Origin: Myxococcales bacterium
GTDB lineage: Bacteria; Myxococcota_A; Polyangia; Palsa-1104
Length of the DNA: 64,000 bases
Reading direction: 5' to 3'
NCBI GenBank assembly: GCA_003170275.1
Contig: PNAM01000055.1
Location: 105,909 to 169,908 of the forward strand
Under the pieces are notes generated by a model. That model was not told the DNA's origin and made no database searches. It saw only the letters and a program-made list of their open reading frames with translations. Every line of letters starts with the position of its first letter. The stretch's first letter is position 1. The position numbers and the translations under genes are program-made. Shown here in pieces: positions 44,754 to 54,760 of this stretch.

Positions 44754-45818
44754 ATGACCCGGTCGGTTGAAGCCCTGCTTGTGCTCGTCGCCGTCGTCGG
44801 CGTGTCCGTCGCGTGGAGCGGCTGCAACAGCCCCAACTGCGGCGCGGGCACCAAACAGGTGCAGGCCGCGGACGGCACGCTGAGCTGTGTGCTCGCCGAC
44901 GTGCCCAAGCAGCTCATCCAATGTGACGTCGACGGCGGCACCGCCGAGATCGTCGGCGGCGTGTGCCAGTCGCGGGTCAAGTGCGACCCCTCCACCACGG
45001 GATTCGACCCGGCTACCGGCATCTGCGTCGGCACCGGCGGCGGCGGCGGCTGCGCGGTGACCTGCAAGCCTCCGGGCCCCGGCAAGATCTGCGTCACCGG
45101 CAACCTGTACGACTTCGCCACCGGCACCGCGTTCAAGAAGGGCGACAAGACGGTGCGCGTCGCCGCGTACGAGCCGCTCGCCTTCCTCAGCAATCCCAAC
45201 GGCCCGTCCATTCAGGAAACCATCGACGACAATGGCTGCTATGCCTTCAGCGACATCACGCTTCCCTCCTCGGGGCTGATCGCAATCCTGTCCACCGACC
45301 CGACCGGCAACGCGCTCGAGTTTACCGCCGCCGGCACGCAAACGATGGCCGCCGGCAAGACCTACAAGGTCGACGTCTACGTCACCGAGAAGACCGTGAT
45401 CGACGGCTGGAAGACCCAGACCGGCAAGGATTGGGACTTGAACGGCATCTATCTGGCGGAATACTTCGACCTGCCGGTGCCGGATGCGACCAACCTGCGC
45501 ATCCCCGACGACAACAAGCCCGTGATGGGCGTCAAGATCACCGACAGCGGAACGGTGGTGGCGGCCGCCAACTACTTCGACACCCGGTCCACCATGATGA
45601 CGTCGCTGACGGCGACCAGCGCGATCGGCTTTGGGGCAGTGTTTCCCGACGCAAGCATCAGCATCTACTCCGGCAACGGCGGCATGTGCAGCGACGGCAT
45701 GGGGGGAATGGCGACGTGCAAGTGGGACGTGCACCCGGGCGGCTCTGCGCCGCACGTGCTGTTCGTCGATCGGTTCCACAACTGCCTGTTGTCGCCGACG
45801 GCGCCGTCGTGCATGTAG
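44754..45818 (+). CDS. Lipoprotein with carboxypeptidase-regulatory-like domain
   Basis: 354 residues from the ATG at 44754, preceded by AGGAGG. Lipobox AWSGC near residue 24. A Cys-rich segment (about 25-100) leads to a beta-sandwich resembling CarboxypepD_reg domains (VTGNLYDFATGTAFKKGDKTVRV ... GCYAFSDI), then an unrecognised C-terminal domain with four Cys. Surface or periplasmic structural protein by inference. Confidence 0.7.
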   Translation: MTRSVEALLVLVAVVGVSVAWSGCNSPNCGAGTKQVQAADGTLSCVLADVPKQLIQCDVDGGTAEIVGGVCQSRVKCDPSTTGFDPATGICVGTGGGGGCAVTCKPPGPGKICVTGNLYDFATGTAFKKGDKTVRVAAYEPLAFLSNPNGPSIQETIDDNGCYAFSDITLPSSGLIAILSTDPTGNALEFTAAGTQTMAAGKTYKVDVYVTEKTVIDGWKTQTGKDWDLNGIYLAEYFDLPVPDATNLRIPDDNKPVMGVKITDSGTVVAAANYFDTRSTMMTSLTATSAIGFGAVFPDASISIYSGNGGMCSDGMGGMATCKWDVHPGGSAPHVLFVDRFHNCLLSPTAPSCM

Positions 45819-45855
45819 CGCCTGGTCTCGTTCGTGAGCAGGGGGATCTGATTCG

Positions 45856-47670
<1,815 letters not shown>

Positions 47671-47686
47671 GATGAGGCGCCACACG

Positions 47687-49963
47687 ATGAAAAGATTGAT
47701 CCTCGCCGGCGCCCTCCTCCTGGGGAGCGCGGCCTACGCACAGGACGTGGCCCTGCCCGAACCGGTGGCCGCACCGTCGGGCAAGGAGGGCGAGCCGGAG
47801 ATCGCGCTCGACGTCGATCGCGAGATCGATCTCGCCAACGTGGTGACCTCGGCCGCCAAGGGCGTGACCACCGTTCAGGAAGCGCCCGCGATCATCACCA
47901 TCATCACCTCCGACGACATCAAGGCTCGTGGCTTCAAGTTCATCAACCAGGCCCTCACCACCGTCCCAGGCTGGAACGAGACCTACGCGATCGGCAACCA
48001 GGTCTGGCTGCCGACGGTGCGCGGCGTGGTGCAGTCGGCGCTGCTCTTGCACGACGGCGTCTCGATGTTCGATCCGTGGGGCAACATCAACAGCTTCAAC
48101 CGCACGCTGCCGATGGAGAGCGTGAAGCGACTCGAAATCGTCACCGGCCCCGGCGGCGTGCTGTGGGGCGCCAACTCGTTCCTCGGCATCGTCAACGTGA
48201 TCTCGAAGGACGCCGAGGACGTCAACGGCCTGGAGTTCAGCGCCGGCTATGGCGACGGGCCCGGCAACAAGCAGGACTTCAAGGGCTATGCGCTGTTCGG
48301 CAAGACCTTCTTGAAGGGCAAGCTCAAGCTGTTCGCCCACGCCAGCTACGAGAGCTACATCGGCACGGTGCAGAACATCCCGCAGTACATCGCGGCCTCG
48401 CCGGCGCCGCAGCCGGCCGGCCTGGCCATCTACGGCACCAACAATGGTCAGGACCCGTATCGCAGCTGGCTGTTCACCGTCGACGGCAAGCTGACCTACG
48501 AGAAGTTCAGCCTGTATTGGATGGTCCCGGTCGGCGACAACCACCCGCAGCTGGTGTTCGCCAACGCGGTCACCATCAACGACACCATCAACCACTACGA
48601 GCGCTACGGCATCGCCGAGTACAAGGACCGCTTCCTCAAGGACAAGCTGGGGCTGGCGGTCAAGGGCTACTACACGCAGTTCGTCCGCCAGTACGACATC
48701 CAGCTCTTCGCGGCGTCGAACTTCTTTCCCGCGTCGCCCACCGCGCCGATCGGCGGCCTGCACTTCGGGTTCACGCCGCAGTACATCCAGCGCATCGGTG
48801 GCACGATCGACCTCGACGTCAACCTGCCGCACGCGATCCGCATCCTGTTCGGCGGTGAGTCCTTCTACGAAGGGATCATCGACTCGACGGCCACCTTCAA
48901 CCAGACCGCCGACCCGAACACCTTGCCGTTCTACTGCCCGCAGCGCGCCAACGGCGACGGCTCCTTCACGCCGGTCTCGCAGTGCCCGCGCCAGGTGCTC
49001 GACGACGCCAGCCGCGTGGTCGCCGCCGCGTACCTCGACGCGCAGTGGAAGCCGTTCCCCAAGCTGACCGTCGATGGTGGCGCGCGCTATCAGCAGGGCT
49101 TCGGCACCCTTCCGTATGCGCCGGTGTTCCTCGGCTCCGCGGCGCTGGTGTGGAACTTCCTGCCCGACTTCCACGCCAAGGCCAACTACGCGACCGGGTT
49201 CCGCGCGCCAGTGTTCCAGAACACCCAGGCGGCGCTCGGCGGCCTCGAGTACGGCGGCAGCCAGACGCTCAAGACCGAGACCTCGCAATCGTTCCAGGGC
49301 GAAGTCAACGCCCGGCTGCTCCGCAACGTGCGCAAGATCCGCGAGCTCGAGCTGCGCGTCGATTACTCGTACACCTTCCTCGATCGACTGATCGAGATTC
49401 GCGGCGGCAGCTACGGCAACACCGGCAAGCGCGCCATCCACTCGGTCGAGGCGTACGGCAAGCTGTACCTGAACGGCGACCACTTCCTGCAGGCGTCGTA
49501 CACGTACCTGTACGCGCAGACCTCGGACGCCGGCGTCGATCGCGCGCAGCCCAACCAGTGGGTCTCGATCGGCGGCTCGTTCAACGTCATCAAGAGCATG
49601 CTCGACTTCAACGTCAACCTGATGGTGACCGGCGCGTACCAGGATCCGAACCGCTACCCGTCGGGCACAGCGCCGATCCCGGCCTGCACGGCGGCCATGG
49701 GGCCCTGCTACGCCACGCCGACCACCTCCGCGCGCACCACCGACCTCACCTTCGACCGCCTGAGCCCGGTGGCGCTCCTGCAACTGGGCTTCCGCCTGCG
49801 CTTCTTCAAGGAGAAGCTGGGCATCTCGGGCCAGTTCTACAACGTCCTCAACCAGCGCTACTGGACGGCGGATCCGTTCTACGACCTCACGCCGTCGATC
49901 GAAATGACCCCCACGCCCGCCCCGGGCTTCAACTTCTTCGCCTCCGCCTCCTACCACCTCTAG
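47687..49963 (+). CDS. TonB-dependent outer-membrane receptor
   Basis: 758 residues from the ATG at 47687, with GAGG 9 bp upstream; an in-frame ATG at 47672 is possible. Signal peptide about 1-19 (ends AYAQ). Plug domain about 45-170 (IITSDDIKARGFKFINQALTTVPG, VRGVVQSALLLHDGV, RLEIVTGPGGVLWGANSFLGIVNVI). The remainder is a 22-strand-type barrel ending in a conserved ASYHL tail. No TonB box is obvious. Substrate unknown; it sits in the same gene run as the TSP3-OmpA gene and the HAD gene. Confidence 0.93.
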   Translation: MKRLILAGALLLGSAAYAQDVALPEPVAAPSGKEGEPEIALDVDREIDLANVVTSAAKGVTTVQEAPAIITIITSDDIKARGFKFINQALTTVPGWNETYAIGNQVWLPTVRGVVQSALLLHDGVSMFDPWGNINSFNRTLPMESVKRLEIVTGPGGVLWGANSFLGIVNVISKDAEDVNGLEFSAGYGDGPGNKQDFKGYALFGKTFLKGKLKLFAHASYESYIGTVQNIPQYIAASPAPQPAGLAIYGTNNGQDPYRSWLFTVDGKLTYEKFSLYWMVPVGDNHPQLVFANAVTINDTINHYERYGIAEYKDRFLKDKLGLAVKGYYTQFVRQYDIQLFAASNFFPASPTAPIGGLHFGFTPQYIQRIGGTIDLDVNLPHAIRILFGGESFYEGIIDSTATFNQTADPNTLPFYCPQRANGDGSFTPVSQCPRQVLDDASRVVAAAYLDAQWKPFPKLTVDGGARYQQGFGTLPYAPVFLGSAALVWNFLPDFHAKANYATGFRAPVFQNTQAALGGLEYGGSQTLKTETSQSFQGEVNARLLRNVRKIRELELRVDYSYTFLDRLIEIRGGSYGNTGKRAIHSVEAYGKLYLNGDHFLQASYTYLYAQTSDAGVDRAQPNQWVSIGGSFNVIKSMLDFNVNLMVTGAYQDPNRYPSGTAPIPACTAAMGPCYATPTTSARTTDLTFDRLSPVALLQLGFRLRFFKEKLGISGQFYNVLNQRYWTADPFYDLTPSIEMTPTPAPGFNFFASASYHL

Positions 49964-50758
49964 ATGAAACCGGCGGCCGAGCTCGCGCCGCTCGCGCGCG
50001 ACCTCCGCGGCATCTTCTGCGACATCGACGACACGCTCACCCACGAAGGCGTGCTGGTGCCGGCCGCCTACGCGGCGCTCGAAGCGGCGGGCAAGGCGGG
50101 GCTGCGCGTGGTGCCGGTGACCGGACGGCCGGCGGGCTGGGCGGCGGTGCTGGCCGCCACCTGGCCGGTCGAGGCGGTGGTCGCGGAGAACGGTGCGGTC
50201 AGCTTCCGTCGCTGGATCGCGCGCGGGCGCAGCTTCGTGGGCTCGAACTTCTGGGACGGTGAGGAAGCACGCGCCGCCGCCCGCCCGCGGCTGGACGCGA
50301 TCCGCGCCGACGTGCTGGCCCAGGTGCCGCGCGCGCGGCTGGCCGACGACCAGTGGCTGCGGCTGTGCGACGTGGCGTTCGACATCGGCGAGACCCAAAC
50401 CCTGGCGCCCGACGAAGTGGCGGACATTCGCCGCCGCATCGCCGCGGGCGGCGCGCGCTCGACGGTCTCGACGGTGCACGCGCACGCGTTCTTCGGCGAC
50501 TTCGACAAGGCCAAGATGGCCGTCCGCCTGGCGCGCGAGCTCTGGAACGAGGACCTCGACACGATCCGCGATCGCTACCTGTTCGTCGGAGACTCTCCAA
50601 ACGATCAAGCGGGCTTCGCCTACTTCCCGGTCTCCGCCGGCGTGGCCAACGTCAGCCGTTACGCCGCCGAGCTCACCCCACCCCCAGCCTACGTGGCCAC
50701 GGCTCCCGGCGGCCACGGCTTCGCCGAGATCGTCTCAACGATCCTTGCGGCGCGCTGA
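49964..50758 (+). CDS. HAD-IIB (Cof-type) phosphatase
   Basis: 264 residues. Motif I DIDDTLT, motif II VTGRP, motif III/IV GDSPNDQAGF are all present, with a cap domain in the middle. Cof-type HADs dephosphorylate sugar phosphates or phosphoglycerates; mannosyl-3-phosphoglycerate phosphatase and related enzymes are the closest named group. The ATG directly follows the TonB receptor stop. The 3' end overlaps the convergent receiver gene by 24 bp. Confidence 0.88.
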   Translation: MKPAAELAPLARDLRGIFCDIDDTLTHEGVLVPAAYAALEAAGKAGLRVVPVTGRPAGWAAVLAATWPVEAVVAENGAVSFRRWIARGRSFVGSNFWDGEEARAAARPRLDAIRADVLAQVPRARLADDQWLRLCDVAFDIGETQTLAPDEVADIRRRIAAGGARSTVSTVHAHAFFGDFDKAKMAVRLARELWNEDLDTIRDRYLFVGDSPNDQAGFAYFPVSAGVANVSRYAAELTPPPAYVATAPGGHGFAEIVSTILAAR

Positions 50759-51106
50759 GGCGTCGACGACGGCTTGCTTGAGGGCAGCGGAGTCGATGGG
50801 CTTGGAGACCCACGCGTCGACCAGCTTCCACTGCGCCACCTTCTCGTCGACCAACGAGTCGGCATAGCCGGTGAGCAGCACGCGAACGGTCTCGGGATGC
50901 TTGTTGGCGAGGATCTCGAGCAGCTCGAGCCCGCCCCGCCGCGGCATGCGCCGGTCGGTGATCACCACGTCCACCGGACCGCTCGACAGCGCGGTTTCCG
51001 CCTCCTCGACCGAGGTCGCCCGCACCACCTCGTAGTCGCGACGGAAGACCCGCTCGAGGAAGTCGAGCATGTCCTTTTCGTCGTCCACGATGAGCAGGCG
51101 CGCCAT
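50735..51106 (-). CDS. Single-domain response regulator (receiver)
   Basis: 123 residues: LIVDDEKDM, phosphoacceptor Asp in VITDRRMP and Lys in SKPID. No output domain. The gene is transcribed towards the HAD gene and overlaps it at the 3' end. Its promoter region is cut by the transposon 37 bp upstream of the ATG (see 51143-54877). Confidence 0.9.
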   Translation of the reverse strand: MARLLIVDDEKDMLDFLERVFRRDYEVVRATSVEEAETALSSGPVDVVITDRRMPRRGGLELLEILANKHPETVRVLLTGYADSLVDEKVAQWKLVDAWVSKPIDSAALKQAVVDASARRKDR

Positions 51107-51134
51107 GTCTGTACAGGTAGTCTACTCTGCGCCA

Positions 51135-51142
51135 AGGCTTCC
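51135..51142. repeat. Target site duplication, left copy (AGGCTTCC)
   Basis: AGGCTTCC occurs here directly before GGTACTG and again at 54878-54885 directly after CAGTACC. The match extends to AGGCTTCCG if the first G of the element is counted. Confidence 0.75.
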
Positions 51143-51157
51143 GGTACTGTCCTTTTT
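51143..51157. repeat. Left terminal inverted repeat of the island
   Basis: GGTACTGTCCTTTTT. It matches the right end (read inward, GGTACTGGCTGTTTT) in 12 of 15 positions, with the outer 7 identical. CTGTCC recurs inside each end (51147, 51166, 51188 on the left; 54823 and a GTGTCC at 54845 on the right), as expected for transposase-binding sites. Confidence 0.7.
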
Positions 51158-51340
51158 AGATCACGCTGTCCGGTTTTGAAACCGCGACTGTCCTAAGTTC
51201 GATAGCTGCACAACCCAACGATCACAGGCCACTTTTGTGGCCCTCCCACTGTCTGCGCCCCTGCGATCCCTCGCGAGGCCAACTAGCGGACCGCTGAGAA
51301 CCTACCTCAGACCCCACGCCGGCTCTTACGTTCTTGGTTC

Positions 51341-51373
51341 CAGGAAACGTTTCCTGTCTCGCGGAAACGTTTC
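51341..51373. promoter_or_regulatory. Tandem palindromic operator candidate (GAAACGTTTC)
   Basis: A perfect 16-bp palindrome (CAGGAAACGTTTCCTG, 51341-51356) is followed by a second GAAACGTTTC (51364-51373). The centres are exactly 20 bp apart, about two turns of DNA. The AAACGTTT core with central CG is the form seen in LacI/CcpA-family operators. No LacI-type gene is in the window. Confidence 0.5.
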
Positions 51374-51490
51374 AGAACCCTCATGGCAGAGTCGGTTAAG
51401 GTTAGCTGTGCAATTTTAGTGGCTTAAATAGTTCACAAAAATTGGACCAATCGGTGTTCAGAATTTTTCCCGCGAACGTCGGCATTGTTG

Positions 51491-51520
51491 TTGACACACC
51501 GCTGGAAGCGGGGCTAGGGT
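51491..51520 (+). promoter_or_regulatory. Promoter of the 51550 gene
   Basis: Perfect TTGACA (51491-51496), 18-bp spacer, weak TAGGGT (51515-51520). Leader of about 23 bases containing a GGAGG ribosome site 8 bp before the ATG. Confidence 0.5.
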
Positions 51521-51549
51521 TCTATTGTCGGCCGATGGAGGGCATCTAG

Positions 51550-52032
51550 ATGTCGGACCCAGGGGCTCAGAGCGCGATCGATTACTTCAAGCGAAAAGTG
51601 GAAGCCCACATGGCGAAGATCGCTGAGTGGCAGCGAAGCGCGAATGAGATCGCGGCAGAGAACGGAATGCCTCCGGCCTATGACTCTGTCGTAGACGGCT
51701 CGACGATGACAGCGATCAGTCGGCTGGATCAGTTCGCGAAGTTCGCCACTCCCAGCACGGCTGCGCGCTCATATCTCGAATCGCGCAAGACAGCGGCGAC
51801 TCTCGACCAGATCTTCGCCGCGCTGAAGGACGGCGGATACCAATTCACCGACTCCGATGTCGACGCACGGGCGAGCCTGAAGATCGCGTTGGGCAAGGAC
51901 GGCAAGGTTCGCCCTCTCGGAAACGGCGCGTATGGGCTCTGGGAGTGGTACCCAGACGTAAAGCGCGCGAAGGTCACAGCGAAGGGTGCGATCGAAAGTG
52001 ACGAGCCGGACGACTTCGACGGGAAGGTGTAG
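51550..52032 (+). CDS. HARE-HTH-like winged-helix protein, cargo of the transposon
   Basis: 160 residues. The segment about 75-135 (TLDQIFAALKDGGYQFTDSDVDARASLKIALGKDGKVRPLGNGAYGLWEW) has the layout of the HARE-HTH winged helix, known from restriction systems and chromatin proteins: short helix, Gly turn, L-x-x-L-L-K-type helix, and a G-x-x-G-L-W wing. The N-terminal 70 residues are helical and charged. DNA-binding role likely, target unknown. Followed by a terminator. Confidence 0.6.
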   Translation: MSDPGAQSAIDYFKRKVEAHMAKIAEWQRSANEIAAENGMPPAYDSVVDGSTMTAISRLDQFAKFATPSTAARSYLESRKTAATLDQIFAALKDGGYQFTDSDVDARASLKIALGKDGKVRPLGNGAYGLWEWYPDVKRAKVTAKGAIESDEPDDFDGKV

Positions 52033-52041
52033 AAAAACAAA

Positions 52042-52071
52042 AGCCTGGCAGGGCCAGGCTCTCAGTTTTCG
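52042..52071 (+). terminator. Terminator after the 51550 gene
   Basis: An 8-bp perfect stem (AGCCTGGC / GCCAGGCT) with a 3-base loop, followed by CTCAGTTTTC; an A-rich run precedes it, so it could work on both strands. Confidence 0.75.
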
Positions 52072-52263
52072 TGACCGACGAGTTGAGCGTCAAGTCACTG
52101 GCGATGTTCCTTGGCGGGAGTCTATCGTTAGCGACAACGCTACCCGCTCGCCCGCCGTCGGTCAAGCAACTTGGCGAGACATGGTCAACGGAGGTACGGC
52201 GGATGCAAACGTGGCGTCTTAGACCGAAGAAAATAGCGTAGAGGCCGGGTTGGTTCCGGCCAC

Positions 52264-52302
52264 GGCCCGGTCTGCGGCAACGCGGGCCGGGCCTTTCTAT
52301 TT
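52264..52302 (+). terminator. Terminator hairpin before the Fis-like gene
   Basis: GGCCCGG (52264-52270) pairs with CCGGGCC (52287-52293); inside, GCG-GCAA-CGC could form a GNRA tetraloop. TTTCTATTT follows. It separates the 51550 gene from the 52333 gene. The 190 bp between the two terminators holds no convincing gene. Confidence 0.65.
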
Positions 52303-52332
52303 CGGCGCGACACTTGCTCATCGATCGCCGCC

Positions 52333-52599
52333 ATGACCAAGAAGACCGACCCCAAGACGCTCATGGAGCGTGTGGCCGCATTGAGGCGCGAGGCTGACGA
52401 GGTAGAGGCGCAAGCCATCCTAGAGGCGCTGGAGCGGTCCAGCTGGCTTGTCGCGCGCGCCGCCGATCTCCTCGGAATGAAGAACTCTTCGCTGCAACGG
52501 CTGCTTGAGCCAGGGCGGCGACACGAGGCCGTCGGGCGCGAGGTAACAAAGCAACGCGAGGCGTCGAGCTACACGACCGGACGCCCGAAAGATAACTAA
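52333..52599 (+). CDS. Fis-type HTH protein (small), cargo of the transposon
   Basis: 88 residues. AILEALERSSWLVARAADLLGMKNSSLQRLL (about 28-58) is the Fis/NtrC C-terminal helix-turn-helix (HTH_8) pattern, in a protein with no other domain. Charged N- and C-terminal tails. No ribosome site is obvious. It ends inside an inverted repeat (52590-52604), so the gene and the repeat may be functionally linked. Confidence 0.55.
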   Translation: MTKKTDPKTLMERVAALRREADEVEAQAILEALERSSWLVARAADLLGMKNSSLQRLLEPGRRHEAVGREVTKQREASSYTTGRPKDN

Positions 52600-52675
52600 C
52601 GCATACGTGGCAGTTTGCCCCGATGCGTGTGAAAGTGCCCCACATGCGTAAGTTACGCGAATGCGTTAGTTATCT
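52590..52675. repeat. Inverted repeat built from TGCGTTAGTTA iterons
   Basis: AGATAACTAACGCAT (52590-52604) and ATGCGTTAGTTATCT (52661-52675) are perfect 15-bp inverted copies with a 56-bp gap. A third copy with one mismatch (ATGCGTAAGTTA) lies at 52644-52655. Shorter ATGCGT pieces also occur at 52623. Confidence 0.8.
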
Positions 52676-52764
52676 ATCCGTACTGCCATTTCCGACGGGA
52701 AACCGCCGTAGCAATCTGCCCCAGCCAATATCTACCCTCACCCGCTAACCCCGCGTCTCCTAAA

Positions 52765-52780
52765 TAACGCACGTGCGTTA
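52765..52780. repeat. 16-bp palindrome TAACGCACGTGCGTTA upstream of the transposase gene
   Basis: Perfect 16-bp palindrome with TAAA/TTTA-like arms. Each half is a variant of the iteron at 52590-52675 (GTGCGTTA). It sits about 34-49 bp before the transposase ATG at 52814, in the likely promoter region. Confidence 0.75.
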
Positions 52781-52813
52781 GTTTAGGCATACCGTCTGCA
52801 TTGGGTGAGGCTC

Positions 52814-53773
52814 ATGAACGCTCTCAGCATGGAAAAGCAGGTTCGCGTGATCGCCCATCTCGTCGAGGGAAACAGCATTCGCTCGACGGAGCGGCTGACC
52901 GGCGTTCACCGCGATACGGTCATGCGGCTCGGGGTGCGCATCGGTGAGGGCTGCGATCGCATCCACGACAAGTTGATGGTGAACCTTCACGTCAACGTGC
53001 TTGAAGTTGACGAGTTGTGGGCGTTCGTCGGCAAGAAGCAGGGCCACAAGAAGCCGGACGACGCGCACTCTTTGGGCGACTCGTACACGTTCCTTGGGCT
53101 CGACGCGACCCGCAAGGCGATCGTCTCTTACACCGTCGGAAAGCGCGATTTAGACAGCACCGAATACTTCATCGACGACCTGCGCAAGCGCGTGATCAAC
53201 CGCCCGCAGATCACGAGCGACGGCTTCCGCCCCTACATCGCGGCGATCGATAACGCGTTCGGGGTGGACGTGGACTACGCGCAGATTGTGAAGCAGTACA
53301 AGGGCGCGGCGTCTGCCGATGCGCCCGCCGAGAAGCGGTACTCTCCCGCTCGGATAATATCGACGGAACGGATCAGGATCATGGGCTATCCAGACGACAA
53401 GAAGATCAGCACGTCGTTTGTCGAGCGCACGAACCTGTCGGTGCGCATGTCGTCGCGCCGCTTCACGCGACTGACCAACGCGCACAGCAAGAAGCTGCGC
53501 AACCACGCTGCTGCCGTCGGGCTCCTGGTCGCCTACTACAACCTCTGCCGTGTACACGCCACGCTGCGCGTGACGCCCGCCATGGCAATCGGCGTGACCG
53601 ACCACGTGTGGAGCATCGAGGAGTTGATCCAGGCAGCGATCGCCACGGAGGGGGAAATACCGCCCACCGATCCGACCACTCCCACCTTCCCTACGCCTGC
53701 GCCGAAAGCCGGTCCAACTCCGTCTAAGGCTCACCCGAGGTTGAAGATCCTCAAGGGTGGCCGAGACAAATAG
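52814..53773 (+). CDS. IS1-family DDE transposase
   Basis: 319 residues from the ATG at 52814 (MNALSMEKQ), the usual start of this family; a GTG three codons earlier is possible. N-terminal HTH (about 5-45: EKQVRVIAHLVEGNSIRSTERLTGVHRDT). Catalytic triad Asp66 (EVDELW), Asp136 (TSDGF), Glu204 (FVERTN). The IS1 fold is intact and full length, so it could be active. It has no frameshift, unlike classical IS1 with InsA/InsB. Most likely the enzyme that moves the 51143-54877 island. Confidence 0.88.
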   Translation: MNALSMEKQVRVIAHLVEGNSIRSTERLTGVHRDTVMRLGVRIGEGCDRIHDKLMVNLHVNVLEVDELWAFVGKKQGHKKPDDAHSLGDSYTFLGLDATRKAIVSYTVGKRDLDSTEYFIDDLRKRVINRPQITSDGFRPYIAAIDNAFGVDVDYAQIVKQYKGAASADAPAEKRYSPARIISTERIRIMGYPDDKKISTSFVERTNLSVRMSSRRFTRLTNAHSKKLRNHAAAVGLLVAYYNLCRVHATLRVTPAMAIGVTDHVWSIEELIQAAIATEGEIPPTDPTTPTFPTPAPKAGPTPSKAHPRLKILKGGRDK

Positions 53774-53820
53774 GTGTCTCGCGGGTGCCAAAAATACCCT
53801 TGATCCTAGGGGTGAACTCG

Positions 53821-53837
53821 TGTACGTTAAGCGTACA
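53821..53837. promoter_or_regulatory. Operator candidate of the toxin-antitoxin pair
   Basis: TGTACG-TTAAG-CGTACA, a perfect 6-bp inverted repeat with a 5-bp gap, 20 bp before the toxin ATG. It overlaps a weak -10 (TACGTT, 53823-53828) that follows TTGATC (53800-53805) by 17 bp. A zinc-HTH antitoxin would be expected to bind such a site. Confidence 0.6.
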
Positions 53838-53856
53838 TTCTCTAGGAGAGAGGCGA

Positions 53857-54195
53857 ATGGCGCCCACGGACGTCTGGCTTTACACGCTCTGTCCCGAAAC
53901 ATCAGTGGACGCTAAACAGTGGGTGCAGGAAGCGTTGAGAGAGATGCGGTACACGCCTTCTGGGCATCTCTATCAGCAGATGCGTGAGCGGCAGGTGACG
54001 ATGGACGACGTTAAGAATATCATTAAGCGTCCGACGTCTGTAGAGCCGTACCCGATGCAGTCGCAGAATGGCGGTTCTTGTTGGAGAGTGTTCGGTCGTG
54101 ATCTCGACCGGGAACGATTGCTTGCGGTAGGAATCGACGCCTACATGTCGGAAGACGGCAAGGCGGCAATCCTCTGTACGGTCATCGAACTCTAA
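53857..54195 (+). CDS. DUF4258 family toxin candidate (BrnT/MqsR-position gene)
   Basis: 112 residues from the ATG at 53857, with AGGAG 9 bp upstream; longer frames would overlap the operator. HLYQQMRERQVTMDDVKNII near residues 35-55 and the C-terminal strand-rich part (AAILCTVIEL) match DUF4258, a small family with an RNase-toxin-like fold. It precedes a zinc-HTH gene by 19 bp, as in mqsRA-type toxin-antitoxin operons. Enzyme activity is not shown. Confidence 0.65.
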   Translation: MAPTDVWLYTLCPETSVDAKQWVQEALREMRYTPSGHLYQQMRERQVTMDDVKNIIKRPTSVEPYPMQSQNGGSCWRVFGRDLDRERLLAVGIDAYMSEDGKAAILCTVIEL

Positions 54196-54214
54196 GTAAG
54201 AGGGAGAGGAGAAA

Positions 54215-54754
54215 ATGATCAAGTGTGAATGCGGGGGAGAGTACAGGTTGGTGATACTGCGAGATTTTGATTTCTCGCCGTATGCCGGGCTGCCTGCTCT
54301 GATCCCGAGGTCGGCTCAGGCCCCTGGGCTGCGCTGCAATAAGTGCAAGACAGAAACGATCCAAGGGCCAATGATCGAGATCCTTTTGGCGTCTCTTGCT
54401 GCGTCGGTGATTGCGGTTCCGCACCGGCTCGACCCAGCCCAAGCCCGCTTCCTACGGAAGCGGCTCAGTTTGACTCAGAAGGAACTAGCCGATCGAATGG
54501 GATTGGACAGGCGGGAAACGGTCACTGAGTGGGAGACTGGCGCGAAGCCCCTCTCCCCACAAAGCGACTACATCTTAAGGACGCTGGTGTACCGGGATTT
54601 GGTTCGTGATTGGCCGATGGTTGAGGAACTCACGCGAGGAGTCATGGATAGGGTCCAGACCCGGGCGCAAGAAGACTCGCCGCCGCCATTTATCATCGAC
54701 AAGGTGCTTCGCACCTTCCGGGACGACGGCAGTCACCGCTCGGGCGGTAACTAG
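54215..54754 (+). CDS. MqsA-like zinc-finger HTH antitoxin candidate
   Basis: 179 residues. The N-terminal zinc domain has Cys4/Cys6 and Cys41/Cys44 (CEC...CNKC), similar to the YgiT/MqsA zinc finger (C-x2-C pairs) but with a C-x-C first pair. The C-terminal HTH of XRE type is at about 75-115 (LRKRLSLTQKELADRMG). AGGAG lies 5 bp before the ATG. Gene order toxin then antitoxin is as in mqsRA. The C-terminus (about 130-179) is an extra helical tail. Confidence 0.7.
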   Translation: MIKCECGGEYRLVILRDFDFSPYAGLPALIPRSAQAPGLRCNKCKTETIQGPMIEILLASLAASVIAVPHRLDPAQARFLRKRLSLTQKELADRMGLDRRETVTEWETGAKPLSPQSDYILRTLVYRDLVRDWPMVEELTRGVMDRVQTRAQEDSPPPFIIDKVLRTFRDDGSHRSGGN

Positions 54755-54760
54755 TGTCTC

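Larger units (their letters stand above)
51107..51549. other. 443-bp region without genes: receiver promoter region and left part of the island
   Basis: Holds the remainder of the receiver promoter region (51107-51134), the left duplication and inverted repeat, the CTGTCC copies, the double GAAACGTTTC palindrome (51341-51373), a visibly AT-rich stretch (about 51395-51465) and the promoter of the 51550 gene. A 60-codon open frame at 51237-51419 has no ribosome site or family resemblance and is not counted as a gene. Confidence 0.6.

Noticed and set aside
47672..47686. Alternative ATG of the TonB receptor gene
   Set aside because: The ATG at 47687 has the better-spaced GAGG ribosome site and starts a clean signal peptide.
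51237..51419. 60-codon open frame in the left part of the island
   Set aside because: No ribosome site, no family resemblance, and it contains the double palindrome at its 3' part.
52071..52241. 56-codon open frame between two terminators (GTG start)
   Set aside because: It begins directly after a terminator stem with no room for a promoter or ribosome site, and its product is not recognised.
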